NCBI GenBank assembly: GCA_026393985.1
Contig: JAPKZB010000032.1
Span: 1-64,000 of the forward strand
Source: Acidobacteriota bacterium
GTDB taxonomy: Bacteria > Acidobacteriota > Terriglobia > Bryobacterales > Bryobacteraceae
DNA: 64,000 bases
Reading direction: 5' to 3'
The translations under genes were made by a program, and so were the position numbers. The notes beneath the pieces were generated by a model that made no database searches, had not been told where the DNA came from, and was given only the letters and a program-made list of their open reading frames with translations. Of the stretch, positions 46,858-57,200 are shown piece by piece. Positions within the stretch are counted from its first letter, which is position 1, and each line of letters opens with the position of its first letter.

Positions 46858-48738
46858 ATGAAGAGTACAGGAGTGAAGCGGCGGACGGTTCTGCTGGCAG
46901 GCGGGGCGATGTCTCTGCGCGCGGCTGCGCCGGAACGATTCGACGTGGTGGTCTATGGGGCGACGCCGGGCGGCATCGCGGCGGCGGTGGCGGCGGCGCG
47001 GCTGGGACGGAGCGTTGGGCTCTGCGCGCTCGAGGATCACATTGGCGGCATCGTCTCCAACGGGTTGACTAACGCCGACATCGGCAAACGCCAGGCCGTG
47101 GGCGGGCTGTTCTACGAGTTCACCCGCCGCGTGGTGAGGTACTACGAACAGATGGACCGCGACAACCCGGCCCAGCCCAACGTCAAGCTTTGCCGCGATG
47201 GCTACTGGTACGAAGCCAATGCCGCCGAGAGGATCTTTCACGAGATGCTGGGCGAGCAGGGAGGACGCGTGCGGCTGCTGCTCGGCAAAGAGCTGCGGCG
47301 GGCGCGGCTGCGGCGGGGGCGTCTCGAGGAGATCGAGGCGGGCGGCACCTTGCTGCGGGCGTCCGTCTTTATCGACGCGACGTACGAGGGCGACCTGGCC
47401 GCCATGGCGGGCGCACCGTTCCGAACCGGGCGCGAATCCCGGGCCGAGTACGACGAGCCGCATGCGGGGCGGATCTACATGAAATTCGGGTCCACCGAAC
47501 CGCTGCCGGGCTCGACGGGTGAAGCGGACAACGCCACGCAGGGCTACTGTTTCCGTTTCCACGTGACGAACGATCCGCGGTTCCGCGTACCGATCGAGAA
47601 GCCGGCCAACTACCGCCGCGACGACTATGGGGCGACACTGGCCGACATAGGCACCGGCAAGGTGACGAAGTTCCGGCAGGTGATTCAGGTCTACGCCATG
47701 CCGAACGGACGGTTCGAGTTGAACAGCGACCATCCTGGCCCGGCGACCGGGATCCCCAGCGAGTCGCTGGATTTGACCGAGGACATCTGGGAGTGGCCCA
47801 CGGCGACGCCGGCGCGGCGGCGGGAGTTGTACGAGCGGGTGCGGACGCACAATGTCGGTTTGATCTGGTTTCTGCAGAACGACCCGGAGGTACCCGAAGT
47901 GGTGCGCGCCGATGCGCGGCAGTGGGGCTGGCACCGCGAGGAGTGGCCGTCGAACGGGCACGTGCCGCGGCAGGTGTATGTGCGGCAGGGACGGCGGATT
48001 GTCGGTGAGTACATTTTGACCGAGCGGGATGGCGATGTGGATCCGGCGATGCGGCGGACGCGCGTGCGGCCTGATTCGATTGCGGTGATTGAGTGGCCGT
48101 TTGATCCGCACGGGCACCATAAGTACGACCCGCGCCATCCGGGCGTGCGGGAGGGGTATTTTTATGTGGCGCACGCGCCGTTTCAGGTGCCGTACGGGGT
48201 GCTGACGCCGCGGAAGGTGGATGGATTGCTGGTACCGGTGGCGTGTTCGTGTAGCCACGTGGCGTACAACGCGCTGCGCATGGAGCCGGTATTCATGGCC
48301 CTGGGAGAGGCGTGCGGGATTGCGGCGCACGTCGCAATGGCGCGCGGGGTCCCGGTGCGCCGGGCGCCGGTGGACGAGATCCAGACGCTGCTGGTGGAAC
48401 GCCGGGGGGTGATCACGTTTGACGAGGAGTTACCGTTTACAGACCGGGCGTTTGCGAGCCTGCAGTTTCTTGGGGCGCGGGGTCTTGAGCGGGGGTACCG
48501 GGTGGATCGACGGGCGCCGGTGACGCGCGCCGGCGGGGCCGAACGGCTGGGGCGCGTTCTTGGCTATGCGGGCAAGCGGTTTGTGCTGCCGGGCGGTGAG
48601 GGGGCGGCACCGTTGACGGGGCGCGAGTTGGGGACGTGGCTCCGCGGCGCCGGGTACTCGAGCGCTGCGGAGGGCGACGGGCCGCTCGATCTGACCGGTT
48701 TCGCCGAGTTGGTTTACGCGGCGCTGCGGCGGGGCTGA
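46858..48738 (+). CDS. Exported FAD-dependent oxidoreductase (FAD_oxidored family)
   Basis: A 626-aa flavoprotein. ATG 46858 gives a twin-arginine-like leader, VKRRTVLLAGGAMSLRAA, followed by the FAD motif VVVYGATPGGIAAAVAAARLG and EDHIGGIVSNGLTNADIG. Motifs SVFIDATYEGDLAAMAGAPFRTGRES and PYGVLTPRKVDGLLVPVACSCSHVAYNALRMEP match the FAD-dependent oxidoreductase family often linked to polysaccharide catabolism in Acidobacteria and Planctomycetes. Upstream in-frame residues (from 46780) are basic and unlikely. Export by Tat would fit a cofactor-loaded protein. It converges on TonB receptor 4, 10 bases apart; substrate unknown. Confidence 0.88.
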   Translation: MKSTGVKRRTVLLAGGAMSLRAAAPERFDVVVYGATPGGIAAAVAAARLGRSVGLCALEDHIGGIVSNGLTNADIGKRQAVGGLFYEFTRRVVRYYEQMDRDNPAQPNVKLCRDGYWYEANAAERIFHEMLGEQGGRVRLLLGKELRRARLRRGRLEEIEAGGTLLRASVFIDATYEGDLAAMAGAPFRTGRESRAEYDEPHAGRIYMKFGSTEPLPGSTGEADNATQGYCFRFHVTNDPRFRVPIEKPANYRRDDYGATLADIGTGKVTKFRQVIQVYAMPNGRFELNSDHPGPATGIPSESLDLTEDIWEWPTATPARRRELYERVRTHNVGLIWFLQNDPEVPEVVRADARQWGWHREEWPSNGHVPRQVYVRQGRRIVGEYILTERDGDVDPAMRRTRVRPDSIAVIEWPFDPHGHHKYDPRHPGVREGYFYVAHAPFQVPYGVLTPRKVDGLLVPVACSCSHVAYNALRMEPVFMALGEACGIAAHVAMARGVPVRRAPVDEIQTLLVERRGVITFDEELPFTDRAFASLQFLGARGLERGYRVDRRAPVTRAGGAERLGRVLGYAGKRFVLPGGEGAAPLTGRELGTWLRGAGYSSAAEGDGPLDLTGFAELVYAALRRG

Positions 48739-48748
48739 ACGGGCGTGA

Positions 48749-51700
48749 TCAGAAGGAGATGCGGAGGCCGACCTGCATGCGCCGGGCCTCGAGCGCACCG
48801 AGAATGCGCCCGAAGTTAGCGTTGGCGTTCTGGCCATTGGCGGCCGGGGTGAAGCTGACATTGGGGCTGTTGTAGTTCACGGTGTTGAGCGCGTTGAAGA
48901 ACTCGCCGCGGGCTTCGAGGCGGGCCGTTTCGCCGAGAGCGAAGGTTTTGAAGAGGGAGAAGCTCAAATCGGCGAGGCCGGGGCCGCGGGTTTTGGGCAG
49001 GGTACGGGGTGCGTTGCCGATGACGAAGTTGGCCGGGTTACGGAAGGCGTCGGTATCGAACCAGCGTTCCGGCGTGCGCCCGTCGGCGGGCAGGGTGGGG
49101 TCGCGCAGCAGGTCGGGGAAGTTGATGCCGGTGAAGTTGTTCGCCCCGCGGACGGCGAGAGGCGCACCGCTTTGGAAGGTGCCAATACCGTTCATTTGCC
49201 AACCGCCGAGGACGCCGTTGAGGAGAGCGTTCGAGTTGGCGAGGAAGCGGCGGCCTTTACCGACGGGGAGCTCATAGACGCCGGACAGGACGAGGCGGCT
49301 GGCAATGTCGTCCTGGTCGAGGGAGCGGTCGAGCCGGCGGTTGAAGCGGCCGAGGCGGTATTCGCCCGTGCAGGCATCTCCGCCGCCCCCGCCGCCGATG
49401 GCGAAGCACTCGGTGATGAGTTTGGCCTTGGTGTAGTTAACGAGCATGGAGAGGCCGGAGGAGAAGCGTTTTTCGGCGGAGATCTGCACGGAGTGATAAG
49501 AGGACGAAAGGTTCATGTTCGCCCAGGTGGTGACTTGCAGGTAGTCCGGGAAGGGGCGCAGGAGCTGGCTGCGGGCAACGGTGCGTCCGGACAGGGCGCC
49601 GGTGGAGATCTGGCCGAAGTAGGGATTGGGCAGCTGGTCCTGGAGGGCGAGGCCAAGGGCGAAGTGCTTCGGGTCCAACTGGTTCAGGTCATAGTTACCG
49701 CCGAAGATCTTGGTGCCTTTGCTGCCGACGTAGGCGAGCTGGACGGTCCATCCGGCGAACAGCGACCGCTGGACGGCGAAGTTCCACTGCTGCATGTAGC
49801 CGGTGGAGATTTTGCGGGACTGGGAGCGGACATTCTGGCCGCGGAAGGCGCTGGGGCCGCCGGCGGCGCCGAGGGGCTGGAGGATGGCCGCGGGGCCATC
49901 GGCGAACTTGAAGGCACGCACGGGACCGCCGCCGGCGGCGACAAACTGCGTATCGACGCTGAAGCCGAGGGCGTTCTGGTTGTCGGGCACAATGAGCCAG
50001 CTTTCAATAGGGAGATAGATGAGGCCGTAACCGGCGCGGATAGCCGTCTTGCCGTCTTTGCCGGGGGCCCAGGCGAAGCCGATACGGGGCCCGAAGTTGT
50101 TCCGGTCGACGTCGACGTAGGAGGCGGGCACTCCATTGACGCCGGAGTAGACGAGGGTGCCGGGCATCTTGGTTTCGGGGTTAATGGTGTCGCCTTCAAA
50201 GTTAGAGTGGCGGTTGTGGAGTTCGGTGAAGCCGAAGCTGGCGTCCCAGCGAAGGCCGAGGTTCAGGGTGAGCCGCGAGGTGATTTTCCAGTCGTCCTGG
50301 AGGTAGAGAGCCAGGGGCGTGGCGCGCGACTGGAAGAACGGGCGGTAGCCGAGGGTGCCGCTGGAGACTTCGCCGAGTAGAAAGGTAGCCAGGCCGAAGC
50401 CGTTGCCGGCGGGGGAGAGGGGGTTGCCGGTGAGCGCCTGGGTAAATGAGAAATTGCCGGAAGGGTTGAGGCGATTGATGAAGCTGTTGCGCCAGTCACG
50501 GATATCGAGGCCGGCTTTCAGGCTGTGCTTGCCGCGGGCGATGCTGAGCTGATCGACAATCTGTCCGATGTTCTGAGCGCGGAGGCCGCCCGAGAACGAA
50601 GGGTTGCCGATGGTGAGCAAACCGGCGATCTGCACGGGCGGGAAGGTGTCCTGCGGAATGATGGAGGGATAGCCCAGCTTGGCCGGCCAGCCCTGATCGA
50701 AGCTAGGGTGGAGGAACGGCAGGTACTGGCGGGTGATGCCGAAGCGGATGTCGTTGACGATGGAGGGGGAGACGACGCGGGTCCAGGCGAGGACAGCGTT
50801 GTGGTTGTCGCGCTGGTCGTTGCGGGCGCCGGGGTCGGCGGCGCCGAGGCCCCAACCGGCGTTGCGCAGCGCATTCCAGGTGAAGGAGTAGCGGAAGAAG
50901 AGGCTATCGTTCTGGCCGATGCGGTGGTCGATGCGCGAGGTGGAGACGGTTTGATCGGAGGTGGACTTGGCGAGGGAGATGAAGTTATTGACGTTGGTGA
51001 CGGGATCGGTGGGGGCTGCGTTGGCGGTGGGCATGTAGGGCAGCACGCGGAGAGCGAGGGCGTCGAAGCGCGACCGGGGGATGACATTGCCGGGGAAGAG
51101 ACTGCGGACAAAGCCGGAGCCGGCGGGGTTGGGCGCGGTGGTGGCGGGGTCGTAAATGGGGATCAACTGGTTTCGCGAGTCGAAGGTTTTGGCAAAGTCG
51201 CCGTTGCGCTGTTCGGTGGTGGCGACGGTGCCGATCTGCGGAGCGCCGGTGGAGCGCCATTTCCACTGCTCCCAGCCGGCATAGAAGAAGGTGCGGTTTT
51301 TGCCGTTGTAGAGTTTTGGAATCAGCACGGGGCCACCGACGGTGCCGCCGTACTGGTTGTAGCGGAGCACCTGTTTGATACGGCCGGTACGGGGGTCGGG
51401 GCGGGTGGAGAAGGCGTTGCGGGCGTCCATGGCGTCGTTGCGCAGGAAGGAGTACAGGGAACCGTGAAACTGGTTGCCGCCGGATTTGGTGACGGCGTTG
51501 ATAACGCCGCCGGCGGTTTGACCATACTCGGCTTTGATGGCGTTGGTTTCGACGCGGAACTCGAGGACGGAGTCAGCCATGGGGACGACGGAGATTTCGT
51601 TGTGCACGGCGGCGGTGTTGGAGACGCCGTCGAGGAAGAACTGGTTACCGTAGGCGGGGCCGCCGTTGATGCGCATCTGCGAGAAGGTCTGGTTGTTGAC

Positions 51701-52213
51701 CTCGGCGAAGCCGTCGGTGGCGTTGGAGCGGGGGACGACGCCGGCGACGACTTTGACGAGGTTAAAGACGTGGCGGCCGTTGAGCGGAAGGTCTTCGATG
51801 CGCCGCTGTTCGACCACGGTGCCGAGCGAGGAGTCCTCGGTTTGGATGCGCGGGATTTCGGCCTTGATCTCGACCGACTCGGAGACGCTGCCGAGTTCGA
51901 AGGCGATGTCGACACGGAGGCGCTGGGCGACCTCCACGTTGAGCCCGGTGCGGGAGACCTGTTTGAAGCCGGTGGCGGAGGCGCGGACGGCGAACTGGCC
52001 GATGGGGAGGTTCGGAATGACGTAAGTGCCCGAATCGCTCGTGACGGCTTTGTAGGTAAGGCTGGTGGCGAGGGCGGTGGCCGTTACTTCGACGCTGGGG
52101 ACGGGTGCGCCGGCGGGATCGGTGACGGTGCCGGTGATGGTGCCGAGGGCGGTTTGCGCCAGGGCGGGCACGGCGAGAGGGGCGCAGAGGGAAAACAAGA
52201 GAAGGCGAAACAT
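48749..52213 (-). CDS. TonB-dependent receptor, Oar-like
   Basis: Outer-membrane receptor of 1154 aa. I start it at ATG 52213 (signal peptide LLLFSLCAPLAVPALAQ); a long in-frame upstream stretch is arginine/proline-rich and encodes the DNA repeat, so it is excluded. Domains: carboxypeptidase-regulatory-like (TGTVTDPAGAPVPSVEVTA, about 24-105), plug (NQFFLDGVSNTAAVHNE, AGGVINAVTKSGGNQFHGS) and barrel ending in GLRISF. Immediately upstream are five tandem 17-bp units each containing AGGAG; the last AGGAG is 6 bases from ATG. Convergent with the FAD oxidoreductase gene. Confidence 0.94.
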   Translation of the reverse strand: MFRLLLFSLCAPLAVPALAQTALGTITGTVTDPAGAPVPSVEVTATALATSLTYKAVTSDSGTYVIPNLPIGQFAVRASATGFKQVSRTGLNVEVAQRLRVDIAFELGSVSESVEIKAEIPRIQTEDSSLGTVVEQRRIEDLPLNGRHVFNLVKVVAGVVPRSNATDGFAEVNNQTFSQMRINGGPAYGNQFFLDGVSNTAAVHNEISVVPMADSVLEFRVETNAIKAEYGQTAGGVINAVTKSGGNQFHGSLYSFLRNDAMDARNAFSTRPDPRTGRIKQVLRYNQYGGTVGGPVLIPKLYNGKNRTFFYAGWEQWKWRSTGAPQIGTVATTEQRNGDFAKTFDSRNQLIPIYDPATTAPNPAGSGFVRSLFPGNVIPRSRFDALALRVLPYMPTANAAPTDPVTNVNNFISLAKSTSDQTVSTSRIDHRIGQNDSLFFRYSFTWNALRNAGWGLGAADPGARNDQRDNHNAVLAWTRVVSPSIVNDIRFGITRQYLPFLHPSFDQGWPAKLGYPSIIPQDTFPPVQIAGLLTIGNPSFSGGLRAQNIGQIVDQLSIARGKHSLKAGLDIRDWRNSFINRLNPSGNFSFTQALTGNPLSPAGNGFGLATFLLGEVSSGTLGYRPFFQSRATPLALYLQDDWKITSRLTLNLGLRWDASFGFTELHNRHSNFEGDTINPETKMPGTLVYSGVNGVPASYVDVDRNNFGPRIGFAWAPGKDGKTAIRAGYGLIYLPIESWLIVPDNQNALGFSVDTQFVAAGGGPVRAFKFADGPAAILQPLGAAGGPSAFRGQNVRSQSRKISTGYMQQWNFAVQRSLFAGWTVQLAYVGSKGTKIFGGNYDLNQLDPKHFALGLALQDQLPNPYFGQISTGALSGRTVARSQLLRPFPDYLQVTTWANMNLSSSYHSVQISAEKRFSSGLSMLVNYTKAKLITECFAIGGGGGGDACTGEYRLGRFNRRLDRSLDQDDIASRLVLSGVYELPVGKGRRFLANSNALLNGVLGGWQMNGIGTFQSGAPLAVRGANNFTGINFPDLLRDPTLPADGRTPERWFDTDAFRNPANFVIGNAPRTLPKTRGPGLADLSFSLFKTFALGETARLEARGEFFNALNTVNYNSPNVSFTPAANGQNANANFGRILGALEARRMQVGLRISF

Positions 52214-52214
52214 T

Positions 52215-52299
52215 GAAACTCCTGAGGCCGGGAAACTCCTGAGGCCGGGAAACTCCTGAGGCCGGGAAACTCCTGAGGCCGGGAAACTCCTGAGGCCAG
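52215..52299 (-). repeat. Five tandem 17-bp repeats carrying the ribosome-binding site of TonB receptor 4
   Basis: On the minus strand the unit is CCGGCCTCAGGAGTTTC. Units lie at 52283-52299 (one mismatch), 52266-52282, 52249-52265, 52232-52248 and 52215-52231, ending two bases before the ATG. Each copy holds AGGAG, so the messenger would carry five Shine-Dalgarno sequences in a row. The gap from 52300 to the stop of the next gene (52306) is six bases, so the promoter must lie inside that gene. Confidence 0.95.
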
Positions 52300-52305
52300 T
52301 CGGCT

Positions 52306-53109
52306 CTAATCGATTCCGGAACCTTTCGATTGTAGACGATGGGGGGAGACGATGAGGGCGGGTTCGCGGAGTCTTACCGTGCGCGGGGCCGGAGGTGGGG
52401 CGGCGGGTTCGTGCAGGCAGGCAAAGGGCAGTTGAAACAGCGACACCACGCTCTTGTAACACCAGCCGCCGAAGGGGAGGCCGAGGGCGACGGCGCCGTA
52501 AAGCGGGCGGTCCGGGCGGAGGCCGAGGGCCGCGGCCGGGTAGTCGCCTTCCGGACGCAGGGCCAGGGTTCGGCGGTACCGGTCGTCCTGCAGGGGGAGA
52601 CTCCAGGCGCGGCCTCCCCACCAGAAACGAGCGCGGATGCGGCGGCGGCCCAGGTCGTGGTCGTCCCGCACGGTGAAACGGAGGTCGCCGGGGGAGAAGA
52701 GGGCGAGCGAGGCGCCGGGCAACTCGCGGACGCGGGAGGAGCGCAAGCGGCCTTCGGTGTCGCCGAGCAGGGCGGGCGAACCTTCGAGGGCCGCGGGGAC
52801 GGCGCGCAGCGCGGGGAGGCGGGCGGGGCGTTCGAGCAGTTGCCAAGGCGTCCCTTCGATGAGACGATTCTCGGGCTGTTCAGGATGGTGGTCGGGCCAG
52901 TCGGCGTCGACGAGGATCCGGTCGAGAAGGCGGGGCTGCGTGCGACCGGAGAGGAGCGTGTGGTGGGGATAGAGAATCCCCTCCTGGCGGGGCGTTACCA
53001 AACGAACCCAACCGCGACCGTCGACGCGCAACCCGGCGATGCTGCGACCGTCGCCCTGCCGGGATATGGCGACGAGGAGGAGATCCTCTGGTGTACCAGA
53101 AGCGGACAC
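52306..53109 (-). CDS. Dual OB-fold (DuOB-like) domain protein
   Basis: A 267-aa protein whose first 100 residues match my recollection of the DuOB domain: LLVAISRQGDGRSIAGLRV, GWVRLVTPRQEG, then RLLDRILVDADWPDHHPEQPENRLI. DuOB proteins are thought to bind nucleic acid or nucleotides and often lie near mobile or defence genes. The C-terminal half is not assigned (RDDHDLGRRRIRARFWWGG, LGLRPDRPLYGAV). ATG/alternative start at 53109; Arg-rich. Co-directional with receptor 4 and downstream of the LysR gene by 39 bases; no defence gene is beside it. Family assignment is moderate. Confidence 0.55.
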   Translation of the reverse strand: MSASGTPEDLLLVAISRQGDGRSIAGLRVDGRGWVRLVTPRQEGILYPHHTLLSGRTQPRLLDRILVDADWPDHHPEQPENRLIEGTPWQLLERPARLPALRAVPAALEGSPALLGDTEGRLRSSRVRELPGASLALFSPGDLRFTVRDDHDLGRRRIRARFWWGGRAWSLPLQDDRYRRTLALRPEGDYPAAALGLRPDRPLYGAVALGLPFGGWCYKSVVSLFQLPFACLHEPAAPPPAPRTVRLREPALIVSPHRLQSKGSGID

Positions 53110-53148
53110 ACCAGGAGAGTGAGGCGGGGCGGGGAAAAATCTCCTGGG

Positions 53149-54066
53149 TTAGCGCGTGGCGAGGGGCGCGGCGGTTTCGACGCTGTGAGGGATTTCCTGG
53201 AGGAGGGAGAGGAACTGGTTGGTGGCGCGGTTGAATTTTTTGCGGCGCCGGTGGATGATGCCGAGGGGGCGGTAGAGCCGGGGCGCGGCGAGAGGGATGG
53301 CCAACAGTCGGCCGGCGTCTCGTTCGGCTTGCAGGACCCGGGCCGGGGCGATGGAGATGCCGGATCCGAGCATGACCGCCTCCTTAATCATCTGCAGGTT
53401 ATCGAAGTGCATGATGAGGTTGACGGAGACGTTGCGGTCGCGGAGGTAGCGGTCGACTTCGCGGCGGATGGGGAGTTCGTCGTCGAAGCCGATGAAGTCG
53501 GCGCCGTTGAGGCGAATCGGGTCGATTTCGGCCGAGGCGGCAAGGGCGTGGCCCGGGGAGCAGGCGACGACCATCTCTTCGGTTCGCCAGTCAATGACGG
53601 CGATTTCGCGGGTGGGTTCGGGGTAGGAGACGAGGCCGAGGTCGGCCTGGTCAGTGCGAACGGCTTCGTAGACGCGTTCGGGGCGGAGGTAATCGACGCG
53701 GAGGACGGCTTCGGGCCAGCGGCGGGCGAATTCGGCTTCGAGGCGCCACATCTCCGACAGGCCGACCGAGTAGATGGACGAGACGCGGACGGTGCCTTCG
53801 ACATCGCCGGCGAGGTTGGTGAGGGAGGCGTCGAACTCCTCCTTGCGGCGGAGGACGTCGCGGCAGAGTTCGTAGTAGAGGCGGCCGGCGGAGGTGAGGG
53901 TGAGGGGGCGGGTGGAGCGGTCGAGGAGTTTGACCGAGAGCGACTTTTCGAGTTCCTGGATGTGCTGGCTGGCGGCGGACTGGCTGATGGCGTTGAGGGC
54001 GGCGCCGCGGCTGACGCTGCGGTGGTGTCCGATGTCGCGAAAGAGCTTGAGGTGCTCGAAATTCAC
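53149..54066 (-). CDS. LysR-family transcriptional regulator
   Basis: A 305-aa LysR-type regulator. Residues 1-60 contain the winged helix-turn-helix ([38 protein letters not shown], here in two parts), and the rest is the effector-binding domain ([51 protein letters not shown]). It is divergent from gltB, with a T-N11-A site in the 167-base gap, like the GltC-gltAB arrangement of Bacillus. By analogy it may control glutamate synthase in response to a metabolite; inference. Confidence 0.88.
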   Translation of the reverse strand: MNFEHLKLFRDIGHHRSVSRGAALNAISQSAASQHIQELEKSLSVKLLDRSTRPLTLTSAGRLYYELCRDVLRRKEEFDASLTNLAGDVEGTVRVSSIYSVGLSEMWRLEAEFARRWPEAVLRVDYLRPERVYEAVRTDQADLGLVSYPEPTREIAVIDWRTEEMVVACSPGHALAASAEIDPIRLNGADFIGFDDELPIRREVDRYLRDRNVSVNLIMHFDNLQMIKEAVMLGSGISIAPARVLQAERDAGRLLAIPLAAPRLYRPLGIIHRRRKKFNRATNQFLSLLQEIPHSVETAAPLATR

Positions 54067-54081
54067 AAGCGTCAGGATATC

Positions 54082-54096
54082 ATAAGACCGGCTTAT
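54082..54096. promoter_or_regulatory. Candidate LysR-type operator
   Basis: ATAAG-ACCGG-CTTAT, an interrupted palindrome with the T-N11-A pattern (T83 to A95) typical of LysR binding sites, 16 bases upstream of the LysR gene start and upstream of the gltB promoter. Confidence 0.5.
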
Positions 54097-54173
54097 TCCA
54101 ACAGGATGTCGGCATCGAGATTCATGATTCTGTTGTATTAGAGAATTGGATATTGAAGAGTATCAGGTTTCGT

Positions 54174-54202
54174 TTGACTAATAGTTCTCGATTCCCTATA
54201 TT
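54174..54202 (+). promoter_or_regulatory. Sigma-70-type promoter of gltB
   Basis: TTGACT (54174-54179), a spacer of exactly 17 bases, and TATATT (54197-54202). This is the best promoter in the window. Transcription would begin near 54209, about 25 bases before ATG 54234. Confidence 0.7.
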
Positions 54203-54233
54203 GGTATCTCTGGAACCTGAGGTTTTCCCGCAT

Positions 54234-57200
54234 ATGAGAGAGCAGTTCGAACATCCCACCCAGACCCGCCCGGGTCTACCGGAAGCGCAAGGTCTTTATT
54301 CGCCGGCCAATGAGCATGATGCTTGCGGCATTGGCTTTGTGGTGAACATTAAAGGTCACCGTTCGCACGACATCATTACGAAAGGCGTGCAGATTCTGAT
54401 CAATCTGACGCACCGGGGCGCGTGCGGCTGCGACCCGGAGACAGGGGACGGGGCAGGGCTGTTGATTCAGATTCCGCATTCGTTCTACGCCCGGGAGTGT
54501 CAGAAGCTGGGCTTCGCGCTGCCGGAGCCGGGCGAGTACGGCATGGGGCTGGTGTTTCTGCCGGTGGAGCACACGGCGCGGCTGCAAGCCGAGGGAATTG
54601 TCGAGCGGATCACGCGGGAGGAGGGTTTGGAGGTGCTGGGGTGGCGGGATACCCCGATTGACGCCGATGCCATTGGGCGGGTGGCGCGGGCTTCGCAACC
54701 CTACATTGAGCAGATTTTTATCCGCCGCGCGGCGGGGATGAGCGAGGATGCGCTCGAGCGGAAGCTGTATGTGATCCGCAAGCGGGCCGAGCACGAGATT
54801 GCGGCGAGCGAGATCCGGGATAAGGATTTCTTCTACATGCCGTCGCTGAGCTGCCGGACGGTGGTGTACAAGGGCCTGCTGCTGGCGCCGCAGATTCAGA
54901 AGTTCTACAAAGACCTGTCGGATGCCGAGTGCAAGAGTTCGCTGGCGATGGTGCATCAGCGGTTTTCGACCAACACGTTCCCGAGTTGGAAGCTGGCGCA
55001 TCCGTTCCGGTTTATCTGCCATAACGGCGAGATCAACACCGTGAAGGGCAACGCGAACTGGATGCGGGCGCGCGAGGCGGTGCTGGCTTCCGGGGTGTGG
55101 GGTGACGATCTCAAGAAGCTGCTGCCGATTGTCGAGCCGGGGGCGAGCGATTCGGCCACGCTCGATAATGTCGTGGAGTTGCTGACGCTATCGGGCCGGT
55201 CGCTACCGCACGCCATGGCGATGTTGATTCCGGAGGCATGGGATGCGGATACGACGATGCATCCGGACAAGAAGGCTTTTTATGAGTTCCATGCGTCGTT
55301 GATGGAGCCGTGGGATGGTCCGGCGTCGGTGGCGTTTACCGATGGCAAGGTGATTGGCGCGACGCTCGACCGGAACGGCTTGCGGCCGTCGCGGTACCTG
55401 GTGACCAAAGACGGGCTGCTGATTGTCTCCTCCGAGACCGGCGTTCTGCCGGTGCGACCGGAGGATGTGGAGTACAAGGGCCGTCTGCAGCCGGGCAAGA
55501 TGCTGCTCGTAGATATGCAGGCGCACCGCATTATTCCGGATGAGGAGCTGAAGCAGTCGCTGTGGAGCCGGCAGCCTTACGGGCAGTGGCTCGCGAAGAA
55601 TCAGATTACGCTCGACCATCTGCCGGAGCCGGCTCGGATCCACGCGACCGAGCACGAGACGCTGCTGCAGCGGCAGCGGGCGTTTGGCTATTCGGACGAA
55701 GATCTGAAGATCATCATGGGGCCGATGGCGGTGAACGGGGAGGAGGCGATCGGGTCGATGGGTATCGACTGGCCGCTGGCCTGTTTGTCGGATAAGCCGC
55801 AGAGTCTGTTCAACTACTTCCGGCAGTTGTTTGCGCAGGTGACGAATCCGGCGATTGACCCGATCCGGGAAGAGCTGGTGATGTCGATGACGAGCTACAT
55901 CGGCAACGAGCGGAACCTGCTGGACGAGACGCCGCTGCACTGCCATACGCTGAAGCTGACGCAGCCGGTGTTGACCAACCGGGACCTTGAGAAGATGCGG
56001 CGGGTGAGTCAGGGCGATTTTCTGGCCTACACGCTGCCGGCGCTGTACAACGTGCACGGTGGGGAGCGGGAGCTTTCGCGGGCGCTCGATTCGTTGTGCA
56101 AGCGGGCGTCGTGGGCGATTGAAGCGGGCTACTCGATTCTGATTTTGAGCGACCGGGGCATCAACGAAGATTCGGCGCCGATTCCGGCGCTGCTGGCGTT
56201 GACGGCGGTGCATAATCATCTGATCCGGGAGGGGAGCCGGACGCGGGTGGCGCTGGTGATTGAGAGCGGCGAACCGCGGGAGGTGATGCATTTCTGCCTC
56301 CTGATTGGTTACGGCGCGAGCGCGGTGAACCCGTATCTGGCGATTGAGACGCTCGAGAATCTGGCGCTGCGGGGCCGGCTGAACGTGCCGTTTGATGTGG
56401 CCTTGAAGCACTTCAAGAAGGCGATCAACAAGGGCATGTTGAAGGTTTTTTCGAAGATGGGCATTTCGACGCTGCAGAGCTACCGCGGCGCCCAGATCTT
56501 TGAAGCGATCGGGTTGAACTCCGATTTAGTGAAGCAGTACTTCACCGGGACGCCGTCGCGGATTGAAGGGGTGGGTCTCGAGGTGCTGGCCAAGGAAGCC
56601 AAGATGAAGCACGACCATGCCTACCGCCCGGTGACGGACGCGGATACGGAGTTGGACGTGGGCGGCACCTATCAGTACCGGGTGCGCGGCGAGTATCACC
56701 TGCTGAATCCGCAGACGGTGAGCGCGGTGCAGCGGGCGGTGCGCACGGAGAGCTACGCGACCTACAAAGAGTACTCGGACCATGTGAACAAGCAGACGCG
56801 GGCGCTGTGCACGATTCGCGGGTTGCTGCAGTTCAAAGAAGGCCATCCGGTGCCGCTTGAAGAGGTGGAGCCGGCGAGCGAGATCGTCAAGCGGTTCGCC
56901 ACCGGGGCGATGTCGTTCGGGTCGATCTCGAAAGAGGCGCACGAGACGATTGCCATAGCGATGAACCGCATTGGCGGGCGTTCAAATACCGGCGAGGGGG
57001 GCGAGGACGAGATCCGCTTCCGGCCGATGGAGAACGGGGACTCGAAGCGGTCTTCGATCAAGCAGGTGGCGAGCGGACGGTTCGGGGTAACGACGAACTA
57101 TCTGGTGAACGCCGACGAGTTGCAGATCAAGATTTCGCAGGGCGCCAAGCCGGGCGAAGGCGGACAGTTGCCGGGTCACAAGATTGACGAAGCGATTGCG

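Noticed and set aside
48749-52846. A 1365-codon reading frame joining TonB receptor 4 with upstream DNA
   Set aside because: The first 211 codons are Arg/Pro-rich, antisense-frame products of the DuOB gene plus the 17-bp repeats; ATG 52213 has a proper signal peptide.
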